DNA of 64,000 bases from Psychrobacillus sp. FSL K6-4046. GTDB lineage: Bacteria > Bacillota > Bacilli > Bacillales_A > Planococcaceae. A model generated the notes under the pieces. That model did no database searches. It was not told where the DNA came from and was given only the letters and a program-made list of their open reading frames with translations. Location: contig NZ_CP152020.1 in the NCBI RefSeq assembly GCF_038624605.1, positions 3,279,312-3,343,311 of the forward strand. Reading direction: 5' to 3'. This document shows positions 36,550-46,032 of this stretch, piece after piece (the stretch's first letter is position 1; every line of letters begins with the position of its first letter). The position numbers and the translations under genes are program-made.

Positions 36550-36739
36550 ATTTCTAATTTATTAAAAAGCCCCCACTCAAACTGCTCCATTTAGAAAAAT
36601 GTACAAAAACTTCTCAAAAAAATGTTAATAATACACAAAAAGAGGGTATCTAGTTACCACTATTATATTTTCTGAATAATATAACAACATAGTATTAGCT
36701 TTAGTTCTTGATTTTATATCTAATAAAAGGAGTGATTAA

Positions 36740-38155
36740 ATGGAAAAAACAATAAAAAAACCATCTTTATCCTATTCATTATTCATCCTCATTTTAATGG
36801 TTGCGGTTATATCCACTGGATTGATACTATTGGAAGCCCCTATTCAAATTATGCTGTTCACTGCGATCGTTGTTCTCATCCCTTTTGTTTTGCGTCTTGG
36901 CTATTCTTATGAAGAAATTGAAAAAGCAATGTTTGCTTCCATGCTTAAAGCCCTCAAGCCTTCCCTAATATTAATGTCAGTAGGAATATTAATCGGTACA
37001 TGGATAGCATCTGGTACAGTTCCTACTTTAATCTATTATGGAATTCAATCTATTTCTCCTCAATTTTTCTTGGTAACTACTCTTTTATTTTGTTCTGTGG
37101 TCTCCATGGCTACAGGCTCTTCTTGGGCAACTTTAGGCACAGCAGGGATTGCTATGATTGGGGTAGGTCAAAGCTTAGATGTTTCTCTGGCGATGACAGC
37201 TGGAGCGATCGTAAGTGGGGCTTACTTTGGAGACAAGCTTTCTCCCTTATCCGATACAACAAACCTTGCTGCCGCAGTAGTAGGCATTGATGTCTTTACA
37301 CATGTGAAGCACATGCTTTGGACAACCGTTCCCGCCTACGTTTTATCAGCAATTATATTTACCCTTATCGGTTTAAATACCGAAGTGGCAGCTGTTAATT
37401 CAGCTGAAGTTAATAGCTTGACTGGATATTTAGCAGCAAACTTTAATTTAGGTATTATCTCTATTATTCCAGCACTATTTCTCTTTGTACTACTAATTAC
37501 AAAACAACCCGCTATTATCTCCGTTTTTTTAGGCGGGGTCGCAGGTGCCCTTATCGCTATTTTTTACCAAGGTATAGATATGACAAGTATTTTGGGAGTA
37601 GCTTATAATGGCTTTTTTGTAGAATCAGGTATTGAAGCGATTGATTCCTTGCTACAGCGAGGGGGATTAGTAAGCATGCTGCCAATGGTAGCAATCTTTA
37701 TTTTCGCCCTTGGCTTAGGGGGTTTATTGAATATCTCGGGAGTGCTAGTAACCATCATTGATTCTATAATTAAAATGATTAAGAGTAGAGCATTACTCGT
37801 TTTTGTAACGATGATCATGTCCTATTTTACACTCGGTCTTGGGGGAAGCTTCTCGTTTGCAGGAGTTATGACTGGAACATTCATGAAACCACTGTTTGAT
37901 AAGTTTAATTTACGGCCTGAAAATCTTTCAAGGGCTATGGAAGATACCGCAACACAGGGCTGTGCTTTGCTACCTTGGACAGCAAGTGGCGTCTTCACTG
38001 CAACTACGCTAGGAGTACCGACATTGACTTATCTTCCATTCTGCTTTTTAGCATTGCTAACTCCAATTTTTACGTTTGTTTACGGACTCACTGGTTTTTC
38101 AATGAAAGAGAAAAATCTTACTAGTCGCTCGCCAAAAGAAGTTCCAACAACCTGA
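36740..38155 (+). CDS. nhaC: Na+/H+ antiporter NhaC family
   Basis: 471 residues with about 11 to 12 hydrophobic spans. Family features include GSSWATLGTAGIAMIGVG, IVSGAYFGDKLSPLSDTTNLAAAVVGID (carboxylates probably used for ion binding) and GCALLPWTASGVFTATTLG near the C-terminus. It exchanges cytoplasmic Na+ for external H+, important for pH and salt tolerance; close relatives act on malate/lactate exchange (MleN), so the ion specificity is not certain. Monocistronic with RBS AAAAGGAG. Confidence 0.9.
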   Translation: MEKTIKKPSLSYSLFILILMVAVISTGLILLEAPIQIMLFTAIVVLIPFVLRLGYSYEEIEKAMFASMLKALKPSLILMSVGILIGTWIASGTVPTLIYYGIQSISPQFFLVTTLLFCSVVSMATGSSWATLGTAGIAMIGVGQSLDVSLAMTAGAIVSGAYFGDKLSPLSDTTNLAAAVVGIDVFTHVKHMLWTTVPAYVLSAIIFTLIGLNTEVAAVNSAEVNSLTGYLAANFNLGIISIIPALFLFVLLITKQPAIISVFLGGVAGALIAIFYQGIDMTSILGVAYNGFFVESGIEAIDSLLQRGGLVSMLPMVAIFIFALGLGGLLNISGVLVTIIDSIIKMIKSRALLVFVTMIMSYFTLGLGGSFSFAGVMTGTFMKPLFDKFNLRPENLSRAMEDTATQGCALLPWTASGVFTATTLGVPTLTYLPFCFLALLTPIFTFVYGLTGFSMKEKNLTSRSPKEVPTT

Positions 38156-38190
38156 TTAGCTTGTAATTCTTTGCAACATCGTATGAATGC

Positions 38191-38227
38191 AAAAATCCAC
38201 TCTTCTTATACAGTAGAGTGGATTTTT
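38191..38227 (+). terminator. Terminator of nhaC
   Basis: Perfect 13-base stem AAAAATCCACTCT (38191-38203) with AGAGTGGATTTTT (38215-38227). Confidence 0.9.
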
Positions 38228-38248
38228 GTAATTGTAAGCTATTACGAG

Positions 38249-38471
38249 GAGCTGCCTCCTCGCATTTTCCCATTTGCCTGTCGGGACAGGGATAGGCGCT
38301 TTCGCTTTTCTTGGTGTCTAGCTACTGTGCCTTGCCCCTCGGGTCAAATGGGATAATACTGCTCCTGTGCAAGCTCGTCGAAAACAAGAGCGTTTGCGGT
38401 GGCTGAAGAGCTGCCTCCTCGCATTTTCCCATTTGCCTGTCGGGGCAGGGATAGGCGCTTTCGCTTTTCTT
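38249..38471. repeat. Direct pair of 64-bp repeats with foldable centre
   Basis: 38249-38312 and 38408-38471 are identical except for one base. The unit holds TCCTCGCATTTTCCCATTTG and AGGCGCTTTCGCTTTTCTT. The centre (38313-38407) has CCCCTCGGGTCAAATGGG, complementary to the repeat's CCCATTTGCCTGTCGGG, and AAAACAAGAGCG, complementary to its CGCTTTTCTT, so large hairpins can form. It abuts the stop codon of the FMN reductase gene. Similar dispersed elements are common between genes in Bacillaceae. Confidence 0.8.
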
Positions 38472-38472
38472 G

Positions 38473-39009
38473 TTACCTAATGGTTTTTAGTGCTGTTGCC
38501 CATGGGATGACTTGGTCTAGCATTTGGTTTACTGAGTCTGTTTGAACGGCAGCTGGTTTGAAGTCTGTACCGTTTTCAAAGTCGGTAAATAATGATAGGG
38601 CAGGATGTACGCGTACGTCTGCTACTAATAGCTCTCCTAGAATACCTCTTAAGTGCTCGGCTGCACGAGCTCCACCTACTGATCCGTAAGATACGATTCC
38701 TGCTGCTTTATTGTTCCACTCCACACGTAGATAATCTAGCGCATTTTTTAATGCACCTGTAATGGAATGGTTGTATTCTTGCACGATAAATACGAATCCA
38801 TCACAATTAGCAACTCTTGAAGACCAGGCTGCGGCACCAGAAGCATCTACACCAGCTTCTCCAAGTAATGGGAGCTTGAATTCAGCAATATCAATAATTT
38901 CATATTGAGCATCTCCACGCTTGTCTGCTATTTCTTTCACCCAGTTACCCACTTGTGGGCTTAATCTACCTTCACGGGTAGACCCTAAAATAATACCTAT
39001 TTTCAACAT
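38473..39009 (-). CDS. NADPH-dependent FMN reductase (azoreductase/quinone reductase-like)
   Basis: 178 residues, flavodoxin-like fold. The FMN phosphate loop GSTREGRLSPQVGNWV is near residues 9-24, EYNHSITGALKNALDYL near 83-99 is the typical NADPH-FMN reductase segment, and GSVGGARAAEHLRGIL near 113-128 follows. It reduces flavins, azo dyes or quinones using NAD(P)H. Its promoter has an 18-bp inverted repeat very like the MhqR box that controls quinone-responsive azoreductases in B. subtilis, which supports a detoxification role. RBS AGGAGG. Confidence 0.87.
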   Translation of the reverse strand: MLKIGIILGSTREGRLSPQVGNWVKEIADKRGDAQYEIIDIAEFKLPLLGEAGVDASGAAAWSSRVANCDGFVFIVQEYNHSITGALKNALDYLRVEWNNKAAGIVSYGSVGGARAAEHLRGILGELLVADVRVHPALSLFTDFENGTDFKPAAVQTDSVNQMLDQVIPWATALKTIR

Positions 39010-39116
39010 ATCTTTTCCTCCTACCTTTGCTCTTATTTATTTTGCCCAAACATTTTAAATACAAAACTTGCTCTTTCAGGTAAAGCTATAAACTAACGAC
39101 TTACCTCAGTTCAATA

Positions 39117-39140
39117 TATCTCTAATTCGAGGTAATAATA
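39117..39140 (-). promoter_or_regulatory. MhqR-like operator and -10 box of the FMN reductase gene
   Basis: TATCTCTAATTCGAGGTA (39117-39134) differs at two positions from the B. subtilis MhqR consensus tATCTCGAATTCGAGATa as I remember it. A TATTAT -10 box (39140-39135, minus strand) sits directly upstream, the same order as at 10802-10827. Confidence 0.5.
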
Positions 39141-39220
39141 TCATATTAAAACGTAGAAAGCTAATAATTAGATTCTAAATTTTCCGATTTTTGTATTTTG
39201 TGTCTGGTTTAGGTGTTAAA

Positions 39221-40114
39221 ATGTATATAACTAAATTTTCTAATCATAAAGGGCTGTTTAAAATGGTTAACTATTCTATTGTAGAAAAAATACTCTTCCC
39301 TTCTATTCATTTGGATGAAAGAAAGCTAGAAGATAAACTTGATGCTAAAACAGTTCTTATTACTGGAGCTAGCTCTGGAATAGGTAGAGAGCTTGCGTTT
39401 GTTTTAAAGAATATAAACGTACACCTTGTATTGGTAGCAAGACGCGAAAAAGAACTATTGCTAATAAAAGAAGATATAGAATCCTACAAAGCTAAGGTAA
39501 GCATTATTTCGGCAGATATGAGAGAAGATAAAGATCTGGAAAGATTACTACGCTTTTTGCATCAGCTCCCCAATGGACTGGATATTATCGTTAGTAATGC
39601 AGGCTTGTCCATTAATCGTTCGATTGACAAGTCATTAAATCGTTATCATGATTTCACTAGGACGATGGCCATTAATTACTTCGCTCCCGTGCAACTGCTA
39701 TTGTCCACCATACCTTTAATAGAAAAAAATAAAGGGCATATTGTAAATGTGTCGACAGTTAATGCCTTGCTTCTTCCTATACCTTTTTGGGCCGCTTATC
39801 AGGCGTCTAAATCTGCATTTGATACATGGTTCCGCTCCGTGTCTCCCGAAATAAATGGAAAGGGTATTTTAACTACCACGGTATACCTACCATTAGTTAG
39901 GACTCCAATGATTGAGCCTACCCTTGCCTATCGTAATACACCTGCCATGAGTCCTTTACATGTTGCAAAGATTATAGCAAATTTCCTTTATACAAAAAGA
40001 AAAACTTTTCAACCTTGGTGGCTGATTTTCGGTCAAATAGGTTCATTAGTCGGCCGAAGAGGATGGGATTATGTATTGCCTAAACTCCTTCAGAAAAGAG
40101 GGCTTAACAAATGA
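39221..40114 (+). CDS. SDR family oxidoreductase, fatty acid/acyl-type
   Basis: About 297 residues. Cofactor loop TGASSGIGRELAF, NAGLS, catalytic Ser in VNVSTVNALLLP and YQASK. The C-terminal tail of about 60 residues (YTKRKTFQPWWLIFGQIGSLVGRRGW) is hydrophobic and basic, suggesting membrane association, as in SDRs that reduce acyl chains or ketosterols. The start is unsure: ATG 39221 has AGGTG 7 bases upstream and ATG 39263 has AAAGGG. The acyl-CoA ligase gene overlaps its stop by 4 bases, so an activating-then-reducing lipid pathway is inferred. Confidence 0.75.
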   Translation: MYITKFSNHKGLFKMVNYSIVEKILFPSIHLDERKLEDKLDAKTVLITGASSGIGRELAFVLKNINVHLVLVARREKELLLIKEDIESYKAKVSIISADMREDKDLERLLRFLHQLPNGLDIIVSNAGLSINRSIDKSLNRYHDFTRTMAINYFAPVQLLLSTIPLIEKNKGHIVNVSTVNALLLPIPFWAAYQASKSAFDTWFRSVSPEINGKGILTTTVYLPLVRTPMIEPTLAYRNTPAMSPLHVAKIIANFLYTKRKTFQPWWLIFGQIGSLVGRRGWDYVLPKLLQKRGLNK

Positions 40115-41648
40115 TTATTTCCTTACTGCAAGTAATATGGAAGATAGGGCTCCTCTCTCCTTCTGGCTTGTTTCGTTTAATCTTTACGATTTATAAAGAA
40201 GGTATTAACTTAATGGTTTTAGTACGGCTTGCGGAAAAAAGATTTGGCAATCAGATAGCCATAGTAACCGACACCGAAAGTATTACATATAACCAATTAG
40301 CAAGGAACTGTGAGGTTGCTTCTATTTACTTGAAAGACAACCGGCATTTAAGTTCAGGTAAAAAATGTAGCTATTTTAAGCAAAAATCATCATCATTTTG
40401 TTCATTCTATTTTTGCTGCTTCCCGCTTAGGAACTAATGTTTATTTGATGAATCCAACGATGAGTACCATTCAATTTAAGCAATTAGTAGACACCTATCA
40501 TTTCGATTTATACATATATGATGAAGAAGCCAGATCACTATTAAAAGATCTTCAACTACTCCTTACTCCACTTGGCAATTGAAAGTAGTTACATTTACTA
40601 TTTCATTCATGAAGATATCAGACTAAAAGCTACATCGATGAAAAGATCGTCAAAAGGTAGGCTCATATTGCTAACAGGCGGGACAACTGGGACACCTAAA
40701 AAAGCAATCCATAAACCTTCTTTAATCAACTACTTACATCCCTTTTTAACTGTGTTAGAACGATTGAGGCTAATGCAATATCGTACGGCATATATTGCAA
40801 CGCCTCTCTATCATGGGTATGGTATCGCAATTTTGCTTACCTTTATCGCTCTAGGGAAAAAAGTAATCCTTTCAGAGTACTTTCAAGCAGAAAAGGCTAG
40901 TCAAATCATTAGAAGACATAAAGTCGAAATAATAACAGTTGTACCTCTTATGATTCATAAATTGGTTAAGCATAAACCTGATTATTTAACCTCTCTACAA
41001 TGTATTGCTTCAGGGGGAGCACACCTTAATGCCAAGCTAGTAGAAGAGGTCAACAATAAGCTAGGACCCATTCTCTACAACCTTTATGGCACTTCCGAAG
41101 CTGGTCTAAATACGATTGCTACACCGAAAGACTTGCAATACTCTCCTGACACAATTGGCCGATTAGTTAAAGGGGGGATACTAGAAGTGATTGGAAATGG
41201 GAATCAACTAAAAGAAGGACAGATTGGACAGCTATGTACAAAGAACAGATGGTCTATAAAAAACAAAGAAGCTTCCTGGATGGAGACTGGAGATATGGGA
41301 TATAGGGATACAAACGGATATTACTACTTGTGTGGGAGAACAGACGATCTTATAGTTTCTGCAGGGGTCAACATATACCCTAAAGAAGTAGAACAAGTAT
41401 TAATACATCATCCTTTGATAAAAGAAGTGGCCATTTTAGGCATAGCTGACGAACAATATGGTCAAAGGCTAATAGCATACGTCGAACTGAACAACGAAGG
41501 CGAACAATTAACAGAGATAACTTTATTAGAGTGGCTTAGCTTAAGGATTCCACGTATTCATCTTCCAAAGGATATAATCTTTGTTGACCAATTACCTTAT
41601 ACCACTTTAGGAAAGCTAGATCGAAAACAATTAGCAGCTTGCCGTTGA
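40111..41648 (+). pseudogene. AMP-binding acyl-CoA synthetase-like protein, two frameshifts
   Basis: The N-terminal part (40111-40437) reads up to IYLKDNRHLSSGKK; the true continuation VAILSKNHHHFVHSIFAASRLGTNVYLMNP is in another frame, starting at the A-run near 40362. A second shift is needed near 40565-40590 to enter the frame of the 358-residue C-terminal part. That part holds the AMP-binding loop LLTGGTTGTPKKAIH, NLYGTSEAG, METGDMGY, GRTDDLIVSAGVNIYPKEVE and the C-terminal Lys of LGKLDRKQL. If intact it would activate a carboxylate as acyl-AMP and transfer it to CoA. Overlaps the SDR gene by ATGA. Confidence 0.8.
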
Positions 41649-41700
41649 AGTAACTCTTTAGACACCCGAACACTTCTTCTTGAATAGAATAACAAACCAT

Positions 41701-41734
41701 AACAAAAACCCCCTTAGAAAAGAGGGTTTTTTTG
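41701..41734. terminator. Bidirectional terminator between convergent genes
   Basis: AACAAAAACCC...CTT pairs with AAG...GGGTTTTTTTGTT around a short loop. It serves the acyl-CoA ligase pseudogene and the DUF2512 gene, whose stop codon overlaps its edge. Confidence 0.85.
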
Positions 41735-42151
41735 TTAATCTCCATAATCGGCAGCGACATCTGCTGTTGTACGTTTATTTTTGTAAAATACATTTCCATC
41801 CAAATATTTATGGAAGAACCATTCGCCTCCACCAATAACTAATGCAGCAATAAGTGTTCCAAGCGCTAGATTTCCGTCAGCATCTACTAATGCAATTTGC
41901 ATAAACCAAATGGTTAAGAATGCTAATATAATATCTCCACCTGTGGCAATCATATTTCGAACATTTTGGCTTGAACGATTAGCAGCTAGGCGGAACAATA
42001 GGAAGTCTCCTAAAATGTAAGCTAAAACAGTTAAGACTAAGCTAGTCCATATAGAATCCAGGAATGGGACATCAAAAATTAAAGTCAAAACAACTAAAAG
42101 GACTACTGCTATCATCAGAAATTTAATAAGAAGTGCTTTTAAATGCTTCAT
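41735..42151 (-). CDS. DUF2512 (YndM-like) membrane protein
   Basis: 138 residues with four hydrophobic segments, then a short polar tail. The KFLMIAVVLLVVLTLIF opening, DFLLFRLAANRSSQN loop and GGGEWFFHKYL before the tail fit the DUF2512 family of Bacillales membrane proteins. The function is not known; the family is often found in spore formers. Start preceded by AAGGAGG 7-8 bases upstream. Confidence 0.85.
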   Translation of the reverse strand: MKHLKALLIKFLMIAVVLLVVLTLIFDVPFLDSIWTSLVLTVLAYILGDFLLFRLAANRSSQNVRNMIATGGDIILAFLTIWFMQIALVDADGNLALGTLIAALVIGGGEWFFHKYLDGNVFYKNKRTTADVAADYGD

Positions 42152-42251
42152 TTGCTTGTCCTCCTTTGTAAATTTATTCTATTTAAAATGTTCCCTTAAT
42201 CTTTCCGATTAAACACATTGTTTTTAAAAATAGGTCTGTCGAGCCTCATTA

Positions 42252-42280
42252 ATTAAGCCTCAACTTTGAAGCTGAGGCCT
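42252..42280 (-). terminator. Terminator of the alpha-E/transglutaminase operon
   Basis: GCCTCAACTT (42257-42266) pairs with AAGCTGAGGC (42269-42278) with one G-T pair; TTAATTAAT follows on the minus strand. Confidence 0.75.
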
Positions 42281-42283
42281 TTC

Positions 42284-44191
42284 TTATTGCTCGATTAAAC
42301 TTACAGATACTTTCACATCTAACGAATGACTTCCACCTCTATATACTCCTTGGACAGGGCTAACATCATTATAATCCCGTCCAACACCTACACGTATATG
42401 GTTTTCTAACGCCTCCACGTTATTCGTTGGATCAAGTCCTACCCAGCCGATTCCAGGTACCATAACCTCCACCCATGCATGACTAGCAGCATCACCAACT
42501 AAAGCAGAGTTTTCTCCAACATACAAATAACCACTAACATACCGAGCTGGTATATTCTTTGTCCTTAACACTCCGAGCATCACATGCGATATATCCTGAC
42601 AAACACCTTTTTTAAGGTCGAAGGATTCAATCGCCTTAGTCGTAACTGTAGTAGATGAGCCATCGTATGTGAAATGATTGAACAAATATCCCATTAAATC
42701 AATTGAGTATTTAACCGGATTTACCATTTCTCCTATTTCATTATCCACCTTTTCTATTTGCTCTGGAGTCAAATAAGTGTAAGCAGTGTTACTTAAATAA
42801 GCTAAATAATGACTTCTAAAAAGATTCGAATGAAAAATTGCGTACATTTCAGGCGAATAATCAATACGATGAACCCACGGACTTCTTTGAATACTTACAA
42901 TAGAGGTTGTCTTAACCTCTAAATGCCGATGATGGTCTGCTATAAAAAATGATTCTACTGTGTTTCCCCATATATCCACGTGTTCCTTAGTTAAGGCAAC
43001 AGGATTAATTTCTGCGCGGTAGGAAAGCAATCGTTGACATTCGTCTGTTCTCGGCTTTAAACGAATTGAATTCATACTTTGATCGACCATCGTTTCATAA
43101 TCGAAAATATTAGTATGCTCAATTTTGTACTTTAAAGAGGAAGCTTTTTCATTATTTGAAACCTGAGATCCACTCATCCAATGATTGTCACTCTGTGTCT
43201 GTACTTGAATATGGAGTGTAGAAGATGTAGAAACTGGTTCTATTAAGTAATAGGTTTCAGAGAAAGTTTGCCCAATTTCATTACATTGGTTTTGAAAACG
43301 ATTCAGAAATTCCATCATTTCTTCGGAGTCTAACTCCTGAATAGTCATTTCATCAAAGTCTTGATGAAGCCTTTGTAAAAGATAATGGAGCTTTTCTGAG
43401 TGTTTAGCCTTCTGTCCTCCCAAATTATCAATTGCATTTTGCACACTATTCATATTGTAATGAATGGATCTAGGAAAGGTTTCATCGACAATAAGAAAAG
43501 CAAGAATTGTTCGTGGATCCATTTTTGGTCTATTCACCTTCAAATAGGCCTCATAGCCATTCAGCATTCTAAGTGCTGATAGCCACGCATAATATTCATC
43601 TCTTTTATAAGAAAGCTCCGCTTCACTTGTATGTTCACACACTACATTTAAAATTCTGGCAGTTTTTTCAGCCCGTTCTAACCAATTTCCTATTTTCATC
43701 ATATGGTAAGCTATACCACGAGACATGTTTGACTCAATAATTCCTTGAATAGTGAAAGAAGCCTTTTTAATCTGGCTTAGAAATAACCTCATGTTCTGAA
43801 GAGAATAAGGGATATTTTGAGCATCTTTTGTATATAGAAAGACGTCATTCCACACTTCAAACAGTTCATTAGGTATGTGATCACGACAAACCCTTGCATT
43901 CTCTCTAGCAATACGTACGCAATTGAAAACCGAATTTGGATTTTCATGACTTAATGCCAAGTAGAATATTAGGTCTTCCTCTTTGCTATTCTTTTTATTT
44001 TTCAATGCCTCTAATTCATCTAGAGTAGAACACGCTTCATATAATAGCTTCCACTGTGTCTCTTTAAATGATTCATCACTAGAGGTTTCAACCATTTGAG
44101 TTAAATGAACATCTAAAATTCTTGCATTTTGTTCCGCTCGCTCAAAATTTCGAGACATCCAGTATAAAGAATCTGCTACACGACTTAACAT
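42284..44191 (-). CDS. Fusion of alpha-E (DUF403) domain and transglutaminase-like protease
   Basis: 635 residues. Residues 1-310 are an alpha-E domain ([27 protein letters not shown]), helical. Residues about 355-440 are a bacterial transglutaminase N-domain, and 500-600 are the papain-like core with the catalytic Cys in [12 protein letters not shown], His in [22 protein letters not shown] and Asp in the same segment. These domains are usually separate genes next to a circularly permuted ATP-grasp gene; here two are fused. The set is predicted to make and process a small peptide or amide. ATGTTAA overlap (7 bases) with the upstream gene. Confidence 0.88.
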   Translation of the reverse strand: MLSRVADSLYWMSRNFERAEQNARILDVHLTQMVETSSDESFKETQWKLLYEACSTLDELEALKNKKNSKEEDLIFYLALSHENPNSVFNCVRIARENARVCRDHIPNELFEVWNDVFLYTKDAQNIPYSLQNMRLFLSQIKKASFTIQGIIESNMSRGIAYHMMKIGNWLERAEKTARILNVVCEHTSEAELSYKRDEYYAWLSALRMLNGYEAYLKVNRPKMDPRTILAFLIVDETFPRSIHYNMNSVQNAIDNLGGQKAKHSEKLHYLLQRLHQDFDEMTIQELDSEEMMEFLNRFQNQCNEIGQTFSETYYLIEPVSTSSTLHIQVQTQSDNHWMSGSQVSNNEKASSLKYKIEHTNIFDYETMVDQSMNSIRLKPRTDECQRLLSYRAEINPVALTKEHVDIWGNTVESFFIADHHRHLEVKTTSIVSIQRSPWVHRIDYSPEMYAIFHSNLFRSHYLAYLSNTAYTYLTPEQIEKVDNEIGEMVNPVKYSIDLMGYLFNHFTYDGSSTTVTTKAIESFDLKKGVCQDISHVMLGVLRTKNIPARYVSGYLYVGENSALVGDAASHAWVEVMVPGIGWVGLDPTNNVEALENHIRVGVGRDYNDVSPVQGVYRGGSHSLDVKVSVSLIEQ

Positions 44192-45636
44192 GAACTAAAA
44201 CCCCCTGATTTCATGACCCATGTATCTTTACCTCCACCACCTTGTGAGGAGTTTACTACTAGCGAGCCTTTCTTTAATGCTACACGTGAAAGACCACCTG
44301 GAAATACATGTGTATCCTCTCCTCTAATGACAAACACTCGTAAATCTACATGACATGGATAAAACGCTTCTCCTTGATACGCAGGTGCTCTTGACAGCTG
44401 AATAGTCGGCTGCGCAATATACTGCTCCGGTGTCTTTAAAATTTTTTCCCTAAATCTCTCTATTTCTTTTTTAGTAGCATGTGGGCCTATTAACATATCA
44501 TAGCCACCTGAGGCACCAACATTTTTTACGACCAGTTCTGATAAATGCTGAAGTACCCATTCCCTCTGTTCTATATTATCCAGACGATAGGTTTTCACGT
44601 TATCAATAATCGGCTCTTCCTCTAAATAATATCTAATCATATCAGGAACATAGGTATACACTGCTTTATCATCAGCAACACCATTTCCTATACCATTTAA
44701 TATTGCCACATTGCCTAATTTATATGCATCTATTAAACCAGGAACTCCAAGAGTAGAATCCTCACGAAACTCTTAAGGATCCAAAAAGTCATCATCAATT
44801 CTACGATAAATAATATCTACTTTTTCAAGTCCACGGATTGTTTTCATATATACAATGTTATCAACTACTGTTAGGTCACGGCCTTCGACCAACTGCAATC
44901 CCATTTGTTGAGCTAAAAATACATGATCGTAATACGCAGAGTTATATATTCCTGGAGTAAGCAGTACTGCCTTAGGGTTAGTTACTCCTTCTGGAGCATG
45001 TTCTACGATTGCTTCATAGATATAGGTTATTTGCTGTTCCAAAGCATGAATGGAGTGGTTAGCAAAAAATTCGGGATAGACCTGACGCATAACGTATCGA
45101 TTTTGGAATACATAAGATAGACCAGATGGGTTTCTTAAATTATCCTCAAGCACCAAATACTTACCCGTTTCATCACGAATTAAATCTATACCTGCTAAAA
45201 ATATGTTGTTATTTAATGGTATTTTAATATTTTTAATTTGCTTGTGATAGTAATATTTATTATTCTCTATCAAATCTCGAGGGATAATTCCATCTTTTAT
45301 AATTTTCTGTTTGTGGTAAATGTCTTGTAAAAAACAGTTTAAAGCCTCTGTGCGTTGTATCATTCCCTTTTGAATTGTCTCCCAATCTTCAGGAGGAATG
45401 ATAATTGGAATGAAATCAAAAGGCATAGTACGTTCCGCTCCCGTATTATTGTTATAAACTGTAAAGGTTATGCCTTGTCTTAAAAAGGAAAGTTGGGCTG
45501 TTTCATGTTTTTCTTTTAGTTCTTCTACAGAAAACCGGTTAAGTATATTGTAAAAGTTTTGATAATGTAGTTTTGGTTCTCCACATGATTTTAGCATCTC
45601 ATCAAAATAGGGTTTAACCTCATACGTATTAAACAT
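44185..45636 (-). pseudogene. Circularly permuted ATP-grasp protein interrupted by an in-frame stop
   Basis: 483 codons in one frame, interrupted by a single TAA at 44775-44773. Reading runs IDDDFLDP, stop, [35 protein letters not shown]. Leu (TTA) is expected there, so one T-to-A change would do it. The first 287 residues carry LAGIDLIRDETGKYLVLEDNLRNPSGLSY and VLLTPGIYNSAYYDHVFLAQQMG; the rest carries [16 protein letters not shown] and [29 protein letters not shown]. The family ligates amines and carboxylates. The second half lacks a ribosome binding site (only an internal GTG), so the protein is probably lost unless the stop is read through. Confidence 0.8.
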
Positions 45637-45825
45637 TTTCCAACTCTCACTCTCTCTTTAGTAATTTTATGGGAATATTCTATTATTTTTTTCACAACAC
45701 CTTTTAATCTATTACCCACTTTTATTTTTAATTAGACATTTTATTAAATATTTATTTTTTATTTTTTTTCAAAACACGCATAAAAGAAAAAATGAAAGAT
45801 ATTAGGATAAATCTACTTCCAAAAT
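45637..45825. other. Promoter region of the ATP-grasp operon
   Basis: AT-rich, no gene or strong motif seen. The remainder up to 46032 contains two hairpin terminators (45826-45867 and 45961-45998). Confidence 0.4.
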
Positions 45826-45867
45826 AAAAAACCCGAAGTTTTACGATGAGTAAAATTTCGGGTTTTC
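45826..45867. terminator. Hairpin terminator
   Basis: AAAACCCGAAGTTTTAC pairs with GTAAAATTTCGGGTTTT with one mismatch, A and T tracts on both sides. It lies between the MFS gene's own terminator and the ATP-grasp promoter, so it may block readthrough. Confidence 0.75.
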
Positions 45868-45960
45868 TATCTATATTTGGTTGGAGTGTTTTTCCGTTAC
45901 AGAGGGTGGGCTTTCGACTCGCAATTTACCTGGGCCCCCTCCTCTTCAAGCAACTAAAAG

Positions 45961-45998
45961 AAAAAACGTAAAACCGAGTTTCCGATTTTACGTTTTTT
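45961..45998 (-). terminator. Terminator of the DHA2 MFS gene
   Basis: AAAAAACGTAAAA (45961-45973) pairs with TTTTACGTTTTTT (45986-45998); T-rich on both strands; 35 bases after the MFS stop. Confidence 0.85.
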
Positions 45999-46032
45999 AA
46001 TGGACATTTGTCTTAGCCCTTTTTAAATAAAA

